Below, piece by piece: positions 1-9,436 of a DNA stretch of 64,000 bases (positions are counted from its first letter, which is position 1; every line of letters begins with the position of its first letter). The notes under the pieces are model-generated. The model was not told where the DNA came from. It did not search any database and was given only the letters and a program-made list of their open reading frames with translations. Location: contig NZ_FWFK01000006.1 of NCBI RefSeq assembly GCF_900172265.1, positions 62,001-126,000 of the forward strand, written 5' to 3'. Origin of the DNA: Roseivivax jejudonensis (GTDB taxonomy: Bacteria > Pseudomonadota > Alphaproteobacteria > Rhodobacterales > Rhodobacteraceae). Both the position numbers and the translations under genes were made by a program.

Positions 1-613
1 CGCGCGCCTCCTCGGGGGTCATGCCGGTCTTTTCGGCGATGTTGGCGACCGAGCGGTCGGTCATCTCGGTGTCGAGAAAGCCGGGGCAGAGCGCGTTGAC
101 GGTGATGCCGCTGCGCGCAAGCTCGAGCGCGGTGGATTTCACCAGCCCGACGACGCCGTGCTTGGCCGCGGCGTAGGCGGGCACGTAGGCGTAGCCCTTG
201 AGCCCGGCGGTGGAGGCGACGGCGACGAGGCGGCCCCAGTCGGCGCCCTTGAGCCGCGCCGCGCCCTCGCGCAGCGTCAGGAAGGCGCCGGTGAGGTTCA
301 CGTCGATCATCTGCTGCCAGGTGGCGAGGTTGGTCTTGGCCAGCGGCGCGCTGACCGAGGCGCCGGCATTGGCGACGACGATGTCGCAGGCGCCGGTGAA
401 GTCGAACATCGCCTGCACCGCGGTTTCGTCGGTGACGTCGACCTCGACCGCGTGCAGGCGGTCGTCGGTGGCCGCGAGCGCCTCGAGCGGTTCGGCCCGG
501 CGGCCGGCGATCCAGACCGTCGCGCCGGCGGCGGCGAGCCCGCGGGCGAGGTCGGCGCCGAGCCCGGCGCCGCCGCCGGTGACGAGCGCGGTGCGTCCGG
601 TCAGGTCGGTCAT
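1..613 (-). CDS. SDR family oxidoreductase (C-terminus outside window)
   Basis: This is a short-chain dehydrogenase/reductase reading on the minus strand and cut by the window start, so about 204 residues are visible. It shows the Rossmann cofactor loop TGGGAGLG (residues 12-19), an NAG motif near residue 86, and the catalytic YAAAKHG (Tyr-x3-Lys). SDRs with this layout carry out NAD(P)-dependent alcohol/ketone interconversion in the cytoplasm. Its ATG overlaps the stop codon of the upstream hydroxylase as ATGA, so the two are co-transcribed. In CoA-linked aromatic pathways such an SDR could oxidise a 3-hydroxyacyl-CoA formed after ring reduction; the substrate is inferred from context only. 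Confidence 0.9.
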   Translation of the reverse strand, partial: MTDLTGRTALVTGGGAGLGADLARGLAAAGATVWIAGRRAEPLEALAATDDRLHAVEVDVTDETAVQAMFDFTGACDIVVANAGASVSAPLAKTNLATWQQMIDVNLTGAFLTLREGAARLKGADWGRLVAVASTAGLKGYAYVPAYAAAKHGVVGLVKSTALELARSGITVNALCPGFLDTEMTDRSVANIAEKTGMTPEEAR

Positions 614-2898
614 ACGCGGATCCCCAGGCCCTCGCCGCGCTCGGCCAGGCGGCGCATCTGGTCGCGGCCGGGCAGGTAGGGCGCGGGCCACGCGGTGTCG
701 TCGTCGCCGAGCGCCGCGGCGGCGTGCAGCGTCCAGTAGGGATCGGCGAGGTGCGGCCGCGCGAGGCAGACGAGATCGGCGCGGCCCGCCATCAGGATGG
801 AATTGACGTGATCGGGTTCGTAGATGTTGCCGACCGCCATGGTGGGGATGCCCTTGTCGTTGCGGATGCGGTCCGAGAACGGGGTCTGGAACATGCGGCC
901 GTAGACGGGTTTCGCCTCCACGCTGGTCTGGCCGGCGGAGACGTCGACGATGTCGACGCCGGCGTCGCGGAACATCTGCGCGATCTCGACGGCCTCCTCG
1001 CCCTCGACGCCGCGGTCGCCGACCCAGTCGGTCGCGGAGATCCGCACCGACATCGGTTTGTCCTCGGGCCAGACGGCGCGCATGGCGCGGAACACCTCGA
1101 GCGGGTAGCGCATCCGGTTCTCGAGCGTGCCGCCGTATTCGTCCTCGCGCACGTTGGAGATGGGCGAGATGAACGACGACAGCAGGTAGCCGTGGGCGGC
1201 GTGCAGCTCGATCATGTCGAAGCCCGCGCGATCGGCCATCTCGGCGGCCTTCACGAACTGGTCCGTCACCGCGTCCATGTCGGCGCGGTCCAGTTCCCTG
1301 GGTGGCTCGTGGCCTGCGTCCCACGGGATCGGCGAGGCCGACAGGGTCGGCCAGTTGCCCTCCTTGAGAGGGGCGTCCATCTCCTCCCACCCGAGCTGGG
1401 TCGAGCCCTTGCGGCCGGAATGGCCGATCTGCATGCAGAGCTTGGCATCCGTTTCGGCGTGCACGAAGTCGCACAGGCGTTTCCATTGCGCCTCGTGCTC
1501 GGGGGCGTAGAGGCCCGGGCAGCCGGGAGTGATGCGGCCCTCGGGCGAGACGCAGGTCATCTCGATGTAGACGAGGCCGGCGCCGCCCTTGGCGCGCTCG
1601 GCGTAGTGCGAGAAGTGCCAGTCGGTCGGGCAGCCGTCGACGGCCTTGTACTGCGCCATCGGCGAGACGACGACGCGGTTCTTGAGGCGCATGTCGCGCA
1701 GCTGGAACGGCGCGAACATCGGCGCGCGGTGCACGCCGTTGGCACCGGCCTGCGCCTGGAACCACTCCTCGGCCGAGCGCAGCCAGTCGGCGTCGCGCAG
1801 GCGCAGGTTCTCGTGGCTGATCCGCTGCGACCGGGTGAGCAGCGAGTAGTTGAACTGCACCGGGTCGAGATGGAGGTAGCGCTCCACCTCCTCGAACCAC
1901 TCGGTCGAGTTGCGGGCCGCCGATTGCAGGCGCAGCACGTCGAGGCGCCGCTCCTCCTGGTAGGTCTCGAAGGCCTTTTCCAGCGAGGGCTCCTTCGTCA
2001 CGAGCTCGGCCAGCGCGATGGCCGATTCCAGGGCGAGCTTGGTGCCCGAGCCGATGGAGAAGTGCGCGGTGGCCGAGGAATCGCCCAGAAGGACGACGTT
2101 CTCGTGGTGCCATTTCTCGCATAGCACGCGGTTGAAGTTGAGCCACGCCGAGCCGCGCAGGTGCTTCATGTTCGACATCAGCGGGTGGCCGTCGAGGTGA
2201 TCGGCGAAGATCCTTTCGCACAGCGCGATCATCTCGTCCTGGCCCATCGTGTCGAAGCCGAGCCCGCGCCACGTGTCCTCGGCGCATTCGACGATGAACG
2301 TCGCGGTGTCGGCGTCGAACTGGTAGGCGTGCGCCCAGATCCAGCCGGCCTCGGTCTTCTTGAAGATGAAGGTGAAGGCGTCGTCGAACTTCGCGTGGGT
2401 GCCGAGCCAGACGAACTTGCAGGCGCGGGTGTCGATCTCGGGGCGGAAGGCGTGCTCGAAATGCTTGCGGGTCTTGGAATTGATGCCGTCGGCGGCGACC
2501 ACGAGATCGTAGTCGCGGGTGAGCGCGTCGATGTCGTCGACCTCGGTCTCGAACCGCAGGTCGACACCGAGCTCGCGCGCGCGCTCCTGCAGCAGGAGCA
2601 GCATCGTCTTGCGGCCAAGGCCGCAGAAGCCGTGGCCGGTCGAGGTGATCTCGACGTCTTCCTTCACGACCTTGATGTCGTCCCAGTAGGCGAAGTGGTC
2701 CCGGATCAGGCGGGCGCTCTTGGGATCGTTGCGTTCGAGGTTGTCGAGCGTCTCGTCCGACAGCACCACGCCCCAGCCGAACGTGTCGTCGGCGCGGTTG
2801 CGCTCGATCACCGTGACCTCGGAGTCGGGATCGCGAAGCTTGAGGCTGATGGCGAAGTAGAGGCCGGCCGGGCCGCCCCCGAGACAGACGGTCTTCAT
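610..2898 (-). CDS. Bifunctional salicylyl-CoA 5-hydroxylase / 2-aminobenzoyl-CoA monooxygenase-reductase type flavoprotein
   Basis: This 762-residue protein fuses two flavoenzymes. The N-terminal half (about 1-370) is an FAD aromatic monooxygenase with GGGPAGLY at the FAD ADP site, an AADGINS segment and the [12 protein letters not shown] flavin motif. The C-terminal half (about 390-750) is an old-yellow-enzyme (NADH:flavin oxidoreductase) barrel with [13 protein letters not shown] and VSPMAQYKA. This fusion is known from 2-aminobenzoyl-CoA monooxygenase/reductase and salicylyl-CoA 5-hydroxylases, which hydroxylate and may reduce the ring of an aryl-CoA thioester in the cytoplasm. I chose the ATG at 2898 because an AGGAGGAA ribosome site lies 6 nt upstream; an earlier in-frame ATG at 2955 has none. 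The divergent RidA gene favours an aminated substrate, but that is inference. Confidence 0.9.
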   Translation of the reverse strand: MKTVCLGGGPAGLYFAISLKLRDPDSEVTVIERNRADDTFGWGVVLSDETLDNLERNDPKSARLIRDHFAYWDDIKVVKEDVEITSTGHGFCGLGRKTMLLLLQERARELGVDLRFETEVDDIDALTRDYDLVVAADGINSKTRKHFEHAFRPEIDTRACKFVWLGTHAKFDDAFTFIFKKTEAGWIWAHAYQFDADTATFIVECAEDTWRGLGFDTMGQDEMIALCERIFADHLDGHPLMSNMKHLRGSAWLNFNRVLCEKWHHENVVLLGDSSATAHFSIGSGTKLALESAIALAELVTKEPSLEKAFETYQEERRLDVLRLQSAARNSTEWFEEVERYLHLDPVQFNYSLLTRSQRISHENLRLRDADWLRSAEEWFQAQAGANGVHRAPMFAPFQLRDMRLKNRVVVSPMAQYKAVDGCPTDWHFSHYAERAKGGAGLVYIEMTCVSPEGRITPGCPGLYAPEHEAQWKRLCDFVHAETDAKLCMQIGHSGRKGSTQLGWEEMDAPLKEGNWPTLSASPIPWDAGHEPPRELDRADMDAVTDQFVKAAEMADRAGFDMIELHAAHGYLLSSFISPISNVREDEYGGTLENRMRYPLEVFRAMRAVWPEDKPMSVRISATDWVGDRGVEGEEAVEIAQMFRDAGVDIVDVSAGQTSVEAKPVYGRMFQTPFSDRIRNDKGIPTMAVGNIYEPDHVNSILMAGRADLVCLARPHLADPYWTLHAAAALGDDDTAWPAPYLPGRDQMRRLAERGEGLGIRV

Positions 2899-2959
2899 CG
2901 CGCTTCCTCCTCTGCGAAGCTGTGCCTTGGCCGCGAATGTCACATCGCGGGACATTCAT

Positions 2960-2985
2960 TTCAAGCCTAAAACTTTATGCTTGAA
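2960..2985. promoter_or_regulatory. Inverted repeat in divergent promoter (candidate operator)
   Basis: The arms TTCAAGC and GCTTGAA are perfect complements separated by 12 AT-rich bases. They sit between the hydroxylase operon (start 2898) and the thioesterase (start 3093), in one of the few AT-rich patches of the window. The dyad looks like a binding site for a MarR- or TetR-type repressor responding to an aryl-CoA, but no such regulator gene is in the window. Confidence 0.5.
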
Positions 2986-3092
2986 GTTTTTGTCGCACTG
3001 GCCGATGCTGCCGGGCGACGAGAGCGGGCCGGGGCACGTGCCGCGCGGCAAACGGAGGGCGCGATGCGGTCACGCGGCCAGGCAGGGGCGGG

Positions 3093-3512
3093 ATGAGCGT
3101 CTTTTCCCATCAGAACGCGGTGATGTTCCAGCACTGCGATCCCGCCGGGATCGTGTTCTATCCCCGATATTTCGAGATGATCAACGCGGTGGTCGAGACG
3201 TTCTTCGACCGCGCGGTGGGCTGGTCCTTCGCGCAGATGCATTCGGTCGAGCGGGTGGGCGTGCCGATGGGCCGGATCGCGGTGGACTTCCACGCGGCCT
3301 CGCGGCTGGGCGACGTGCTCGACTGGACGCTGGAGGTGACGCGGCTCGGCGGGGCGAGCTGCGATCTGGAGATCCGCGGCGCCTGCGGGCGCGAGGCGCG
3401 GCTGACGGTGACCGGCACGCTGGTGCTCGTCGATCTCGACCGGATGACATCCCTGCGCTGGCCGCGCGAGCGGCGGGCCAATCTGCAACGCTACATGGAG
3501 GGCGCGGCGTGA
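3093..3512 (+). CDS. Acyl-CoA thioesterase, 4-hydroxybenzoyl-CoA thioesterase family
   Basis: A 139-residue single hot-dog domain protein. Residues 14-27 read HCDPAGIVFYPRYF, the 4HBT signature with the catalytic Asp, and the length fits the family. It hydrolyses aryl- or acyl-CoA thioesters in the cytoplasm. Divergent to the aryl-CoA hydroxylase, it probably removes CoA from a product or relieves CoA trapping. The following RidA gene begins inside its stop codon (GTGA), so the pair is translationally coupled. Substrate is not visible from sequence. Confidence 0.88.
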   Translation: MSVFSHQNAVMFQHCDPAGIVFYPRYFEMINAVVETFFDRAVGWSFAQMHSVERVGVPMGRIAVDFHAASRLGDVLDWTLEVTRLGGASCDLEIRGACGREARLTVTGTLVLVDLDRMTSLRWPRERRANLQRYMEGAA

Positions 3513-3907
3513 GCACCATCACCATCCATCCCGAGGGCTGGACGCCCGCCAAGGGCTACGCCAACGGCATCGTGGCCGAGGGGCGGATGCTGTTCGTCGG
3601 CGGCCAGATCGGCTGGACCGCCGAGCAGAGGTTCGAGACGCACGACTTCATCGGGCAGATGCAGCAGGCGCTGGCCAACATCGCCGACGTGGTGCGCGCG
3701 GCGGGCGGCGAGGTCACCGACATCGTGCGGCTGACCTGGTACGTGACCGACAAGCGCGAATACCTCGCGCGGCAGAAGGAGATCGGCGCCGCCTACCGCG
3801 AGGTGATGGGCTACCACTTTCCCGCCATGACGATGGTCGTGGTCAGCGCCCTCGTCGAGGACGAGGCGCTGGTCGAGATCGAGGCGACGGCCGTCCTGAA
3901 CGACTGA
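3509..3907 (+). CDS. RidA family protein (enamine/imine deaminase)
   Basis: A 132-residue YjgF/YER057c/UK114-type protein; FVGGQIGW, the IADVVRAAGG helix and VEIEATAVL at the C-terminus are typical. RidA proteins form trimers and hydrolyse reactive enamine/imine intermediates. The start is a GTG at 3509 overlapping the thioesterase stop, since no ATG lies close upstream in this frame. Next to a possible 2-aminobenzoyl-CoA hydroxylase, a RidA protein would make sense for deaminating a 2-amino-enone-CoA product; this is inference from context. Confidence 0.88.
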   Translation: MSTITIHPEGWTPAKGYANGIVAEGRMLFVGGQIGWTAEQRFETHDFIGQMQQALANIADVVRAAGGEVTDIVRLTWYVTDKREYLARQKEIGAAYREVMGYHFPAMTMVVVSALVEDEALVEIEATAVLND

Positions 3908-4276
3908 GCCGGGCCGCGCCGCCGGCGACGTGGCGCCGCCGGGTGCGTGGCGTCGTGGCGCGGATGCTGGCGGGGCGTTCCGGTATCGCGCCGCGACCGT
4001 CCCGACGCGGGTGCGCAGCCCCGTGCCCGCGGCGTTTGCCCGTCCCTTGCCCGGTGGCGAGCTCTCCGCACGCGTTCCTCTGACCGGAACGGCGTTCCCG
4101 CAAGAGTTGCCAGCGCGGTCGTCCGGGCCGTAGCTTGAGCCCATCCCGCCGAACTGGAGGAGACTTTGGATCGGATGTGACGCCTCGTGCGCCACGTCCG
4201 CACCTGTCGGGCTGTGCGCGTGGAGGAGCACGCCGAACCGGACCGACCGAGGCGGGACCATGCCAGGGAGGACCAC
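3908..4276. other. Intergenic region before the molybdenum hydroxylase genes
   Basis: A 369-base stretch without a convincing gene. It begins with weak GC-rich hairpin material after the RidA stop, carries a perfect GGAA-N5-TTCC palindrome at 4086-4098, and ends with the AGGGAGGA ribosome site of the 2Fe-2S gene. Small open frames here overlap each other and lack ribosome sites. Confidence 0.5.
4086..4098. promoter_or_regulatory. GGAAC-GGC-GTTCC palindrome, IclR-type operator candidate
   Basis: A perfect 13-base inverted repeat GGAACGGCGTTCC about 180 bases upstream of the 2Fe-2S subunit gene. The GGAA-N5-TTCC geometry equals that of the known E. coli IclR operator and recurs at other promoters in this window (7141, 31825, 46499, 54232). 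Confidence 0.45.
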
Positions 4277-4747
4277 ATGACCAAGCAGACATTCGAGATC
4301 ACCGTGGACGGCGAGACCCGATCGGTCATCGCCGAGCCGGACATGCCGCTGCTCTATGCGCTGCGCGGCGCGCTGGAGAAGAAGGGCCCGAAATTCGGCT
4401 GCGGGCTCGCGCAGTGCGGCGCGTGCACGGTGCTGCTCGACGGCGAGCCGATCCGGTCGTGCGTGACGCCGATCGACAGCGTGTCCGGCGAGGTGCGCAC
4501 GCTGGACGGGCTGGCCACCGACGGAACGCCGCACCCGGTGCAGGCCGCCTTTATCGAGGAAGAGGCGCCGCAATGCGGCTACTGCACCAACGGCTGGATG
4601 ATGTATGCCGTCGCGATGCTGGAGAAGAACCCCGACGTGTCGGACCAGGAGATCCGGGACAATTTCGCCGGGCTGAAGTGCCGCTGCGGGACGCACATGG
4701 CGATCCTGCGAGCCACCAAGGCCGCCGCCGACGCGATGAAGGCCTGA
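4277..4747 (+). CDS. (2Fe-2S)-binding subunit of a molybdenum hydroxylase (IorA/CoxS type)
   Basis: This 156-residue protein has an N-terminal plant-type ferredoxin domain (CGLAQCGACTVLLDG, about 50-64, and a further Cys in RSCV near 73) and a C-terminal four-helix domain with CGYC (about 100) and CRC (about 137). That is the two-cluster pattern of xanthine-dehydrogenase-family small subunits. It passes electrons from the molybdenum site of its partner. The ATG at 4277 follows AGGGAGGA; upstream in-frame ATGs are not supported. The large subunit follows after 14 bases. It most resembles subunits of isoquinoline 1-oxidoreductase and nicotinate dehydrogenase, so N-heterocycle or aldehyde hydroxylation is possible. 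Confidence 0.92.
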   Translation: MTKQTFEITVDGETRSVIAEPDMPLLYALRGALEKKGPKFGCGLAQCGACTVLLDGEPIRSCVTPIDSVSGEVRTLDGLATDGTPHPVQAAFIEEEAPQCGYCTNGWMMYAVAMLEKNPDVSDQEIRDNFAGLKCRCGTHMAILRATKAAADAMKA

Positions 4748-4761
4748 GGGGAGGACACGTC

Positions 4762-7053
4762 ATGAACGAGATCGTCAAGGACCGCGCAGGCCTGACCCGC
4801 CGGGGTCTCCTGCAATCGGGCGGCGCGCTGGTCGTCGCGTTTTCCGTGCCCGCGGGGCTCGCCGGGACGGCCGGGCCGGCCGCGGCGCGCGAGCCGCACC
4901 GGCCGCTCGACCCCGCTGCGCTGGACAGCTGGATCGCCGTCGGCGAGGACGGCCGCGTGACCATCTACTGGGGCAAGATGGACATGGGGCAGGGCACCGA
5001 TACCGGCATCGCCATCATGGCCGCCGAGGAGCTCGACGTGGATGTCGACGTGGTGGACATCGTCGCCGGCGATACCGCGCTCTGCGTCGACCAGGGCGGC
5101 GCGTCGTCGTCGTCGGGCGTGCAGCGCTCGGGCGTCGCGATCCGCCATGCCGCGGCCGAGGCCCGGCGCCTTCTGCTGGAGTTGGCGGCCGAGGAACTGG
5201 AGGTGCCGGCGGCGGATCTGCGCGTGGAGAACGGCACCGTCGTCGCCGCGAGCGACGCGTCGAAATCGGTGAGCTACGGCGAGCTGGTCGGCGGGCAGCT
5301 GTTTTCCCACAAGCTCGACTGGAACGGCCGGCTGGGCAATTCTCTCGAACTTGCCGGCACGGCGCAGCCGAAGGATCCGTCCGAATACCGCCTCGTCGGC
5401 ACGCACATCCCGCGCAAGGACGTGCCGGGCAAGGTGATGGCGACGATGGACTTCGCGCATCACCTCGTGGTGCCGGGGATGCTGCACGGGCGCACGGTGC
5501 GCCCGCCGGTCGCGGGGGCGGTCCCCGAGGCGATCGACGACAGCTCCATCGCCGACACCGGCGCGCAGGTCGTGTGGAAAGGCAACTTCGTCGGCGTCGT
5601 GGCAGAGGATGAGTGGGACGCGATCCGCGCCGCGCGCGACCTCGCGGTCACCTGGTCCGAGCCGGGGCCGCAGCTTCAGACCGACACCGGCGGCGTGCAC
5701 GACTTCATCCGCCGGGCCGAGATCAAGTCGGAGGAGCACACCACCGACGACGGCGATTTCGATGGCGCGCTGGCGGGCGCGGCGACGGTCGTGGAGGCCG
5801 AGTACGAGTATCCCTTCCAGAGCCACGCGCGGATGGCGCCGGCCTTCGGGCTGGTCGACGTGCGCGACGGCGGCGCGACGATCTGGACCGACAGCCAGAA
5901 GCCGCACTCGGTGCGCCCGGGCGTCGCCGACGTGCTGGGCCTGCCGATCGAGAACGTGCGCGCGATCTGGATGCCGGGGCCGGGCTCCTACGGCCGGTCG
6001 GACGCCGACGACGGCGCCATCGACGCCGCGGTCATGTCGGCCGAGGTGGGTCGGCCGGTCCGGGTCCAGTGGATGCGCAACGAGGGCATCGCGTGGGATC
6101 CCAAGGGGGTCGCGTCGGTATCGACGGGCCGCGCCGCGATCGACGCGGACGGCAATGTCGTGGGCTATCACTACGGCATCAAGGGCTTCTCGCGGCAGAA
6201 CATGCGCTCGCGCGGGGACGAGGCGGGATCGGTGCTCGCCGGTCACCTGCTGGGGCGTGAGCCGCACAACGCCTATGCCGCACGCTCGCCCGAGCAGAGC
6301 TATGCCTTCGACGCGATGCGCTACACCGAGCAGGTGATCGACCCGCTGCTGAAGGTCGCCTCGCCGCTGCGGACGGCGCATTTCCGCGACCCGATGGGCA
6401 TGGAGGTGCATTTCGGGCAGGAGAGCTTCATCGACGAGGTGGCCGAGGCGGCGGGCGCCGACCCGGTGGCGTTCCGGCTGAAGCACCTGACCGAGCCGCG
6501 CGACCGCGCGGTGGTGGAGCTCGCGGCCGAGAAGGCGAACTGGCAGTCGCGCGTCGGGCCGAACCCCGACCCCGGCGACGGGGCCGTGCGGCGCGGGCGC
6601 GGCATCGCCTACGCGCAGCGCAACGGCGCGGTGAACGCGCTGGTGGCCGAGGTCGAGGTCAACCTGGAGACCGGCGAGGTCTACGTGCCGCGCTTCATCC
6701 TCGCGTCGGATCACGGGCAGATCATCAACCGCAAGTCGATGCGCACGACGCTCGAGGGCAACCTCATCATGGCGCTGAGCCGCACGCTGTTCGAGGAGGT
6801 CGAGTTCGACCCCGAGATGGTGCGGTCGGAGGACTGGGCGACCTACCCGATCCTCGAGATGGCGCAGGTGCCGCAGGCGATCGACATCCACATGATCGAC
6901 CGGACCGACATCGGCCCGCGCGGCGCCGGCGAGGCCTCGACGCGGATCGTGCCGGGCGCGGTGGCCAACGCGGTCTACGACGCGACCGGCATCCGCATCC
7001 GCAAGCTGCCGCTGACCAATGCCGGCGTGCGGGCCCAGTTGACCGGCGCCTGA
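4762..7053 (+). CDS. Molybdopterin-binding large subunit of a molybdenum hydroxylase (IorB type), Tat-exported
   Basis: A 763-residue protein with a twin-arginine signal (TRRGLLQSG at 13-21, then a hydrophobic stretch ending near AAAREP), followed by the aldehyde oxidase/xanthine dehydrogenase molybdopterin-binding domains. MDMGQGTDTG and the C-terminal GPRGAGEAST contact the cofactor in this family. IorB and nicotinate dehydrogenase large subunits share the Tat signal, so the complex is expected in the periplasm with the preceding 2Fe-2S subunit carried along. No cytochrome c subunit, the usual electron acceptor, is adjacent. Ribosome site GGGGAGGA precedes the ATG. Substrate unknown. Confidence 0.88.
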   Translation: MNEIVKDRAGLTRRGLLQSGGALVVAFSVPAGLAGTAGPAAAREPHRPLDPAALDSWIAVGEDGRVTIYWGKMDMGQGTDTGIAIMAAEELDVDVDVVDIVAGDTALCVDQGGASSSSGVQRSGVAIRHAAAEARRLLLELAAEELEVPAADLRVENGTVVAASDASKSVSYGELVGGQLFSHKLDWNGRLGNSLELAGTAQPKDPSEYRLVGTHIPRKDVPGKVMATMDFAHHLVVPGMLHGRTVRPPVAGAVPEAIDDSSIADTGAQVVWKGNFVGVVAEDEWDAIRAARDLAVTWSEPGPQLQTDTGGVHDFIRRAEIKSEEHTTDDGDFDGALAGAATVVEAEYEYPFQSHARMAPAFGLVDVRDGGATIWTDSQKPHSVRPGVADVLGLPIENVRAIWMPGPGSYGRSDADDGAIDAAVMSAEVGRPVRVQWMRNEGIAWDPKGVASVSTGRAAIDADGNVVGYHYGIKGFSRQNMRSRGDEAGSVLAGHLLGREPHNAYAARSPEQSYAFDAMRYTEQVIDPLLKVASPLRTAHFRDPMGMEVHFGQESFIDEVAEAAGADPVAFRLKHLTEPRDRAVVELAAEKANWQSRVGPNPDPGDGAVRRGRGIAYAQRNGAVNALVAEVEVNLETGEVYVPRFILASDHGQIINRKSMRTTLEGNLIMALSRTLFEEVEFDPEMVRSEDWATYPILEMAQVPQAIDIHMIDRTDIGPRGAGEASTRIVPGAVANAVYDATGIRIRKLPLTNAGVRAQLTGA

Positions 7054-7102
7054 GCGCCGGGGACGGACGGGCCGGGCGCCGTGCGCGCCCGGGCGGACAT
7101 GC

Positions 7103-7128
7103 GGCGGCGGGTCGGGGGATCCGCCGCC
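7103..7128 (+). terminator. GC-rich hairpin after the molybdenum hydroxylase genes
   Basis: Arms GGCGGCGG and CCGCCGCC pair perfectly around a 10-base loop, 50 bases after the stop at 7053. Only two T residues follow, so termination may be partial or factor-assisted. Confidence 0.5.
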
Positions 7129-7135
7129 GTTCTCG

Positions 7136-7153
7136 CATGCGGAACAACGTTCT
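7136..7153. promoter_or_regulatory. Operator candidate CATGCGGAACAACGTTCT
   Basis: This 18-base sequence occurs again, exactly, on the other strand at 46499-46516 and with one change at 54232-54249. It contains GGAA-N5-TTC and lies 58 bases upstream of the molybdopterin subunit gene at 7211. A weak sigma-70-like arrangement (TCGCAT, 17 bases, TCATTT) would place the motif in the spacer, as at 46491-46519. Confidence 0.6.
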
Positions 7154-7210
7154 ATTCATTTGCGTCCTGGGCTGCGCTACGTCTGGCGTAAGCCGAAGGG
7201 AGGGTGCGCC

Positions 7211-9436
7211 ATGACGGAGTGGACGGGCCGGGTCGAGGACCGGCGGCTTTTGACCGGGGCGGGGCGCTACGCGGCCGACGCTCTGGATCGCGGAACCTTG
7301 CATCTCGCGTTTCTGCGCGCGCCGGTCGCGGGCGCGCGGATCACCGGGCTGGACGTGGCCGAGGCGGCGGCGATGCCGGGCGTGGCGGCGGTGCTTACGG
7401 CAGCGGACCTCGCGGCGGACGGGATCGGGCCGATCGCGCACGAGGCGCTGGCGCGCGACGACGGCGGGCCGGCGGTGGACCGGCCGCAGCCGATCCTCGC
7501 GGGAGACGAGATCGGCTATGCCGGGCAGGCGGTGGCGGCGGTCGTCGCCGAGACGCGGGAGGCGGCGCAGGACGCGGCCGAGGCGATCGTGCTCGATACC
7601 GAGGACATCGATCCGCCGTCGGGCGTCGCGTTCCTGCGCCGGCACGGGTCGGCCGAGGACACCGAGGCGGCGCTGGCGCGCGCGGCGCATCGCGCGACGA
7701 TCGAGATCGAGGTGCCGCGGGTCACCGCCTTTGCGCTGGAGCCGCGGGCGGCGATCGCGTGGCCGCAGGACGACGGCCGGATGCTCTATCGCACGAGCAC
7801 GCAGAACCCGTTCGCGGTGCGCGGCCAGCTGGCGGCGCAGCTGAACTGGGCGCCGGAGCGGCTGCACGTGGTGGCCGAGGACGTCGGCGGATCGTTCGGG
7901 CTCAAGGGCTTCATGGCGCCGGAGGACGCGGTGCTGTGCTGGGCGGCGGACCGGCTGGGCCGGGCGATCGCGTGGCTGCCGGGCCGCAGTGAGACGATGC
8001 TGGGCGACGCGCAAGGGCGGGGCGCGCATGGCCGCGTGACCGTGGGGCTGGGCGCGGACCTCGAGATCCTCGCGATCGAGGCGGCGTTCGAGATCGACGC
8101 AGGGGCCTACCCGGGGCGGCGGGCCTACGGGGTGATGAACAACATCAACGGGCTGACCGGCATGTACCGCGTGCCGGTCCTGTCGGTGGAGATCGCCGGG
8201 ATGCTGAGTGCGCGGCCGCCGCTCGCGCCGTTCCGCGGCAACGGCCGGCCCGAGGCGACGCACGCGATCGAGCGCGCGCTCGACGCGGTGGCGCGCGCCG
8301 CCGGCGCCGACCCGGTGGAGATCCGGGCGCGCAACCTGATCGGCGCGGACGAGATGCCGGTGACCACGGCGCTCGGCGCGACGATCGATTGCGGCGACTT
8401 CGCGCGGGTGATGGCGGCGGCGCGGGCGCTGAACGGCGATCCCGCGCCGCGCCGCGCGGCGGCGGAGGCGCGCGGGCGGCTCTACGGCGTGGGGCTGGCC
8501 AATTGCATCGAGAGCGCGGGCGGCCCGATGCGCCAGCCCAAGCCCGACTGCGCGCGGCTCGACGTCGACGCGGACGGCCGGGTGACGGTCGCGCCCGGCG
8601 TGATGTCGGTGGGGCAGGGGCACGAGACCGGGCTGGGCGCGATGGTGGCCGCGCGGCTCGGCATCGACCGGTCGCGGATCGACTATCGCCACGGCGACAC
8701 CGAGGCGGTGCGCTTCGGGCGCGGCTCTGGCGGGTCGTCCGGCCTGACGGTCGCGGGATCGGCGCTGGCGGTCGCGCTCGACGCGCTGATCGCCGACGGC
8801 GCGGCGCGGGCGGCCGACATGCTGGGCTGCGACGCCGGCGACGTGAGCTTTCGCGACGGCGCGTTCCACCGCGACGGCAGCAACGAATCGGTCGACCTGG
8901 GCCGGATCGCGGCCGAGGCGGGCGGCTGGCGGATCGAGGAGACCTTCACCCCCGATGCCGCGACATTCCCGAACGGCACGCATCTGTGCGAGGTGGAAAT
9001 CGACCCCGAGACCGGGCGCACCGAGGTCGTGCGCTACGCCGCGGTCGAGGACGTGGGCACGGTGATGAACCCGGTCCTCGTCGAGGGGCAGCTGCACGGC
9101 GGCATCGCGCAGGGGCTGTCGCTCGGCCTGGGCGAGCGGATCGTGCACGACGCGGACGGCCAGCTCCTGACCGGATCGCTGATGGATTACGCGATGCTGC
9201 GGGCGTCCGACCTGCCGGGGCTGCGGCTCGGGACGGAGGAGGTGCCGACGGCGCTGAACCCGCTCGGGGTCAAGGGCGTGGGCGAGGCCGGCGCGGTCGG
9301 CGCGACGGCGGCGCTCGCCTCTGCGGTGAGCGACGCGCTGGCCCGCGCGGGCGTCACCGATTTCGACCTGCCGGCGAGCCCCTGCCGCGTGTGGGAGGCG
9401 CTGGCCGCGGCGGGCCGGGACGTGCCGGATGCTTGA
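7211..9436 (+). CDS. Xanthine dehydrogenase family molybdopterin-binding subunit (CoxL type)
   Basis: A 741-residue protein of the CoxL/aldehyde oxidase large-subunit family. The N-terminus (GRVEDRRLLTGAGRY) is the typical start of the a/b hammerhead domain; the molybdopterin domains include VAEDVGGSFGLKGF, APFRGNGRPEATHAIE and the late KGVGEAGAVG with the expected catalytic Glu. It has no signal peptide, unlike the 4762 protein, so it acts in the cytoplasm. No FAD (CoxM) or 2Fe-2S partner is next to it; partners may be encoded elsewhere or shared with 4277. The ATG follows AAGGGAGGG. Its end overlaps the next gene by 8 bases. Confidence 0.88.
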   Translation: MTEWTGRVEDRRLLTGAGRYAADALDRGTLHLAFLRAPVAGARITGLDVAEAAAMPGVAAVLTAADLAADGIGPIAHEALARDDGGPAVDRPQPILAGDEIGYAGQAVAAVVAETREAAQDAAEAIVLDTEDIDPPSGVAFLRRHGSAEDTEAALARAAHRATIEIEVPRVTAFALEPRAAIAWPQDDGRMLYRTSTQNPFAVRGQLAAQLNWAPERLHVVAEDVGGSFGLKGFMAPEDAVLCWAADRLGRAIAWLPGRSETMLGDAQGRGAHGRVTVGLGADLEILAIEAAFEIDAGAYPGRRAYGVMNNINGLTGMYRVPVLSVEIAGMLSARPPLAPFRGNGRPEATHAIERALDAVARAAGADPVEIRARNLIGADEMPVTTALGATIDCGDFARVMAAARALNGDPAPRRAAAEARGRLYGVGLANCIESAGGPMRQPKPDCARLDVDADGRVTVAPGVMSVGQGHETGLGAMVAARLGIDRSRIDYRHGDTEAVRFGRGSGGSSGLTVAGSALAVALDALIADGAARAADMLGCDAGDVSFRDGAFHRDGSNESVDLGRIAAEAGGWRIEETFTPDAATFPNGTHLCEVEIDPETGRTEVVRYAAVEDVGTVMNPVLVEGQLHGGIAQGLSLGLGERIVHDADGQLLTGSLMDYAMLRASDLPGLRLGTEEVPTALNPLGVKGVGEAGAVGATAALASAVSDALARAGVTDFDLPASPCRVWEALAAAGRDVPDA

